Assembly: GCA_016716425.1 (NCBI GenBank)
Contig: JADJWJ010000014.1
Location: 1 to 64,000, forward strand
Source of the DNA: Betaproteobacteria bacterium
Lineage (GTDB): Bacteria > Pseudomonadota > Gammaproteobacteria > Burkholderiales > Casimicrobiaceae
Direction: 5' to 3'
Length of the DNA stretch: 64,000 nucleotides
Position 1 is the stretch's first letter, and every line of letters begins with the position of its first letter. The position numbers were made by a program, and so were the translations under genes. Below the pieces are notes generated by a model that saw nothing but the letters and a program-made list of their open reading frames with translations, ran no database searches and had not been told where the DNA came from. Shown in pieces: positions 63,445 to 64,000 of the stretch.

Positions 63445-64000
63445 CTAACGCCCCAGCGACCAGTCGACGCTGCCCGGCCGCCCGGGCACGTGCAATGCCG
63501 CCGTCGCCGCCGGCGTCTGCGCGACGAGCCTGCCCGCACGAAACACCATGAGCCGGGTGGCGCGCAGGCGGAGCGCCTCGACGGGATCGCGCGCCTGCAG
63601 CAGCACGAAGTCGGCGCGGTTCCCCGGCGCGATCCCGTAGCCATCGAGATGCAGGATCTTCGCCGCATTGACCGTAACCGCGTCGAAGCAGGCGCGCATC
63701 GCGTCCTGCCCGGTCATCTGCGCGACGTGCAGCCCCATCGCCGCCACCTCGAGCATGTCGCCGCTGCCGAGCGCGTACCACGGGTCCATCACGCAGTCGT
63801 GGCCGAAGGCGACGTCGATGCCGGCGGCCATCAGCTCGGGCACGCGCGTCATGCCGCGGCGCTTCGGGTAGGTGTCGTGCCGGCCCTGGATCGTGATGTT
63901 GATCAGCGGGTTCGCGACCGCCGCCACCCCGGCCTCGCGCATAAGCGGGATCAGCTTGGACACGTAGTAGTTGTCCATCGAGTGCATCGACGTCAGGTGC
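63445..64000 (-). CDS. codA: Cytosine deaminase-like amidohydrolase (5' partial)
   Basis: The gene runs off the right edge; 185 C-terminal residues are visible. HLTSMHSMDNYYVSKLIPLM, VANPLINITIQGRHDTYPKRRGMTRV and GHDCVMDPWYALGSGDML align closely with E. coli CodA, including the active-site Asp in GHD and the substrate Gln in IQGRHDTYP. The tail LVAQTPAATAALHVPGRP is the usual composite-domain ending. It should deaminate cytosine (or a related ring) to uracil with a metal ion. Cytosine specificity is inferred. Confidence 0.88.
   Translation of the reverse strand, partial: HLTSMHSMDNYYVSKLIPLMREAGVAAVANPLINITIQGRHDTYPKRRGMTRVPELMAAGIDVAFGHDCVMDPWYALGSGDMLEVAAMGLHVAQMTGQDAMRACFDAVTVNAAKILHLDGYGIAPGNRADFVLLQARDPVEALRLRATRLMVFRAGRLVAQTPAATAALHVPGRPGSVDWSLGR

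Overview
The window looks like a stretch of chromosome from an environmental betaproteobacterium. It is very GC-rich (roughly 70% by eye) and carries hemA, prfA and prmC near each other on one strand. It also has a Bug-type tricarboxylate-transporter binding protein and an IPTL-CTERM sorting tail, both common in Burkholderiales-like genomes. The species cannot be named from this. All domain calls below are by eye, without database searches.

Layout: 1-5.9 kb is a defence locus, with the end of an AAA/DUF4143 ATPase, a broken copy of an hsdR start, an AlbA_2/ATPase protein and a type I restriction HsdR. 6.2-13.8 kb codes for exported proteins: a lipoprotein, a zinc phospholipase C-like protein, and a DUF1800-DUF1501 pair flanked by two copies of the prmC 3' end. 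14-18.2 kb is the translation/haem block prmC, GNAT, prfA, hemA. 18.4-29 kb holds two tandem winged-helix/NB-ARC regulators, a peptide-binding protein, and a cluster of secreted proteins around a TolB-like winged-helix regulator, including a collagen-like protein and a protein with a Cys-rich KNGGWR tail. 29-33.2 kb is recG, ridA, a DedA-rhodanese fusion and a CPBP-like membrane protein. 34-40.8 kb holds two large exported repeat proteins, one a GH64-like protein with an IPTL-CTERM tail, separated by a tRNA-Ala gene with its own promoter and terminator. 42.5-48.8 kb holds NarL-type signalling genes, dgkA, a TerC protein and nhaR. 48.8-57.2 kb is a complete high-affinity potassium system (kdpFABC plus kdpDE) whose kdpB carries three small indels. 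57.3-62.3 kb is a YnjBCD-type ABC importer behind a frameshifted radical-SAM gene. 62.6-64 kb is a ChaN-like protein and the end of a cytosine deaminase.

How the genes work together: KdpD/KdpE sense potassium limitation and activate kdpFABC, and a site matching the E. coli KdpE operator in spacing lies upstream of the operon. The CHASE3 kinase at 42.5 kb probably signals to the NarL-type regulator at 45.7 kb; a TGTAGG palindrome precedes the kinase and a half-site precedes the regulator. RidA, RecG and DedA-rhodanese form a short overlapping cluster.

The most unusual signals are remnants and repeats. Two block boundaries carry duplicated ends of neighbouring genes (hsdR start, prmC end), as expected for gene-cassette insertion. 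A CCCTCACCCC palindromic element occurs four times, once inside hsdR without breaking the frame. A strong intrinsic terminator on the minus strand at 42.3 kb has no annotated gene upstream and may end a small RNA.
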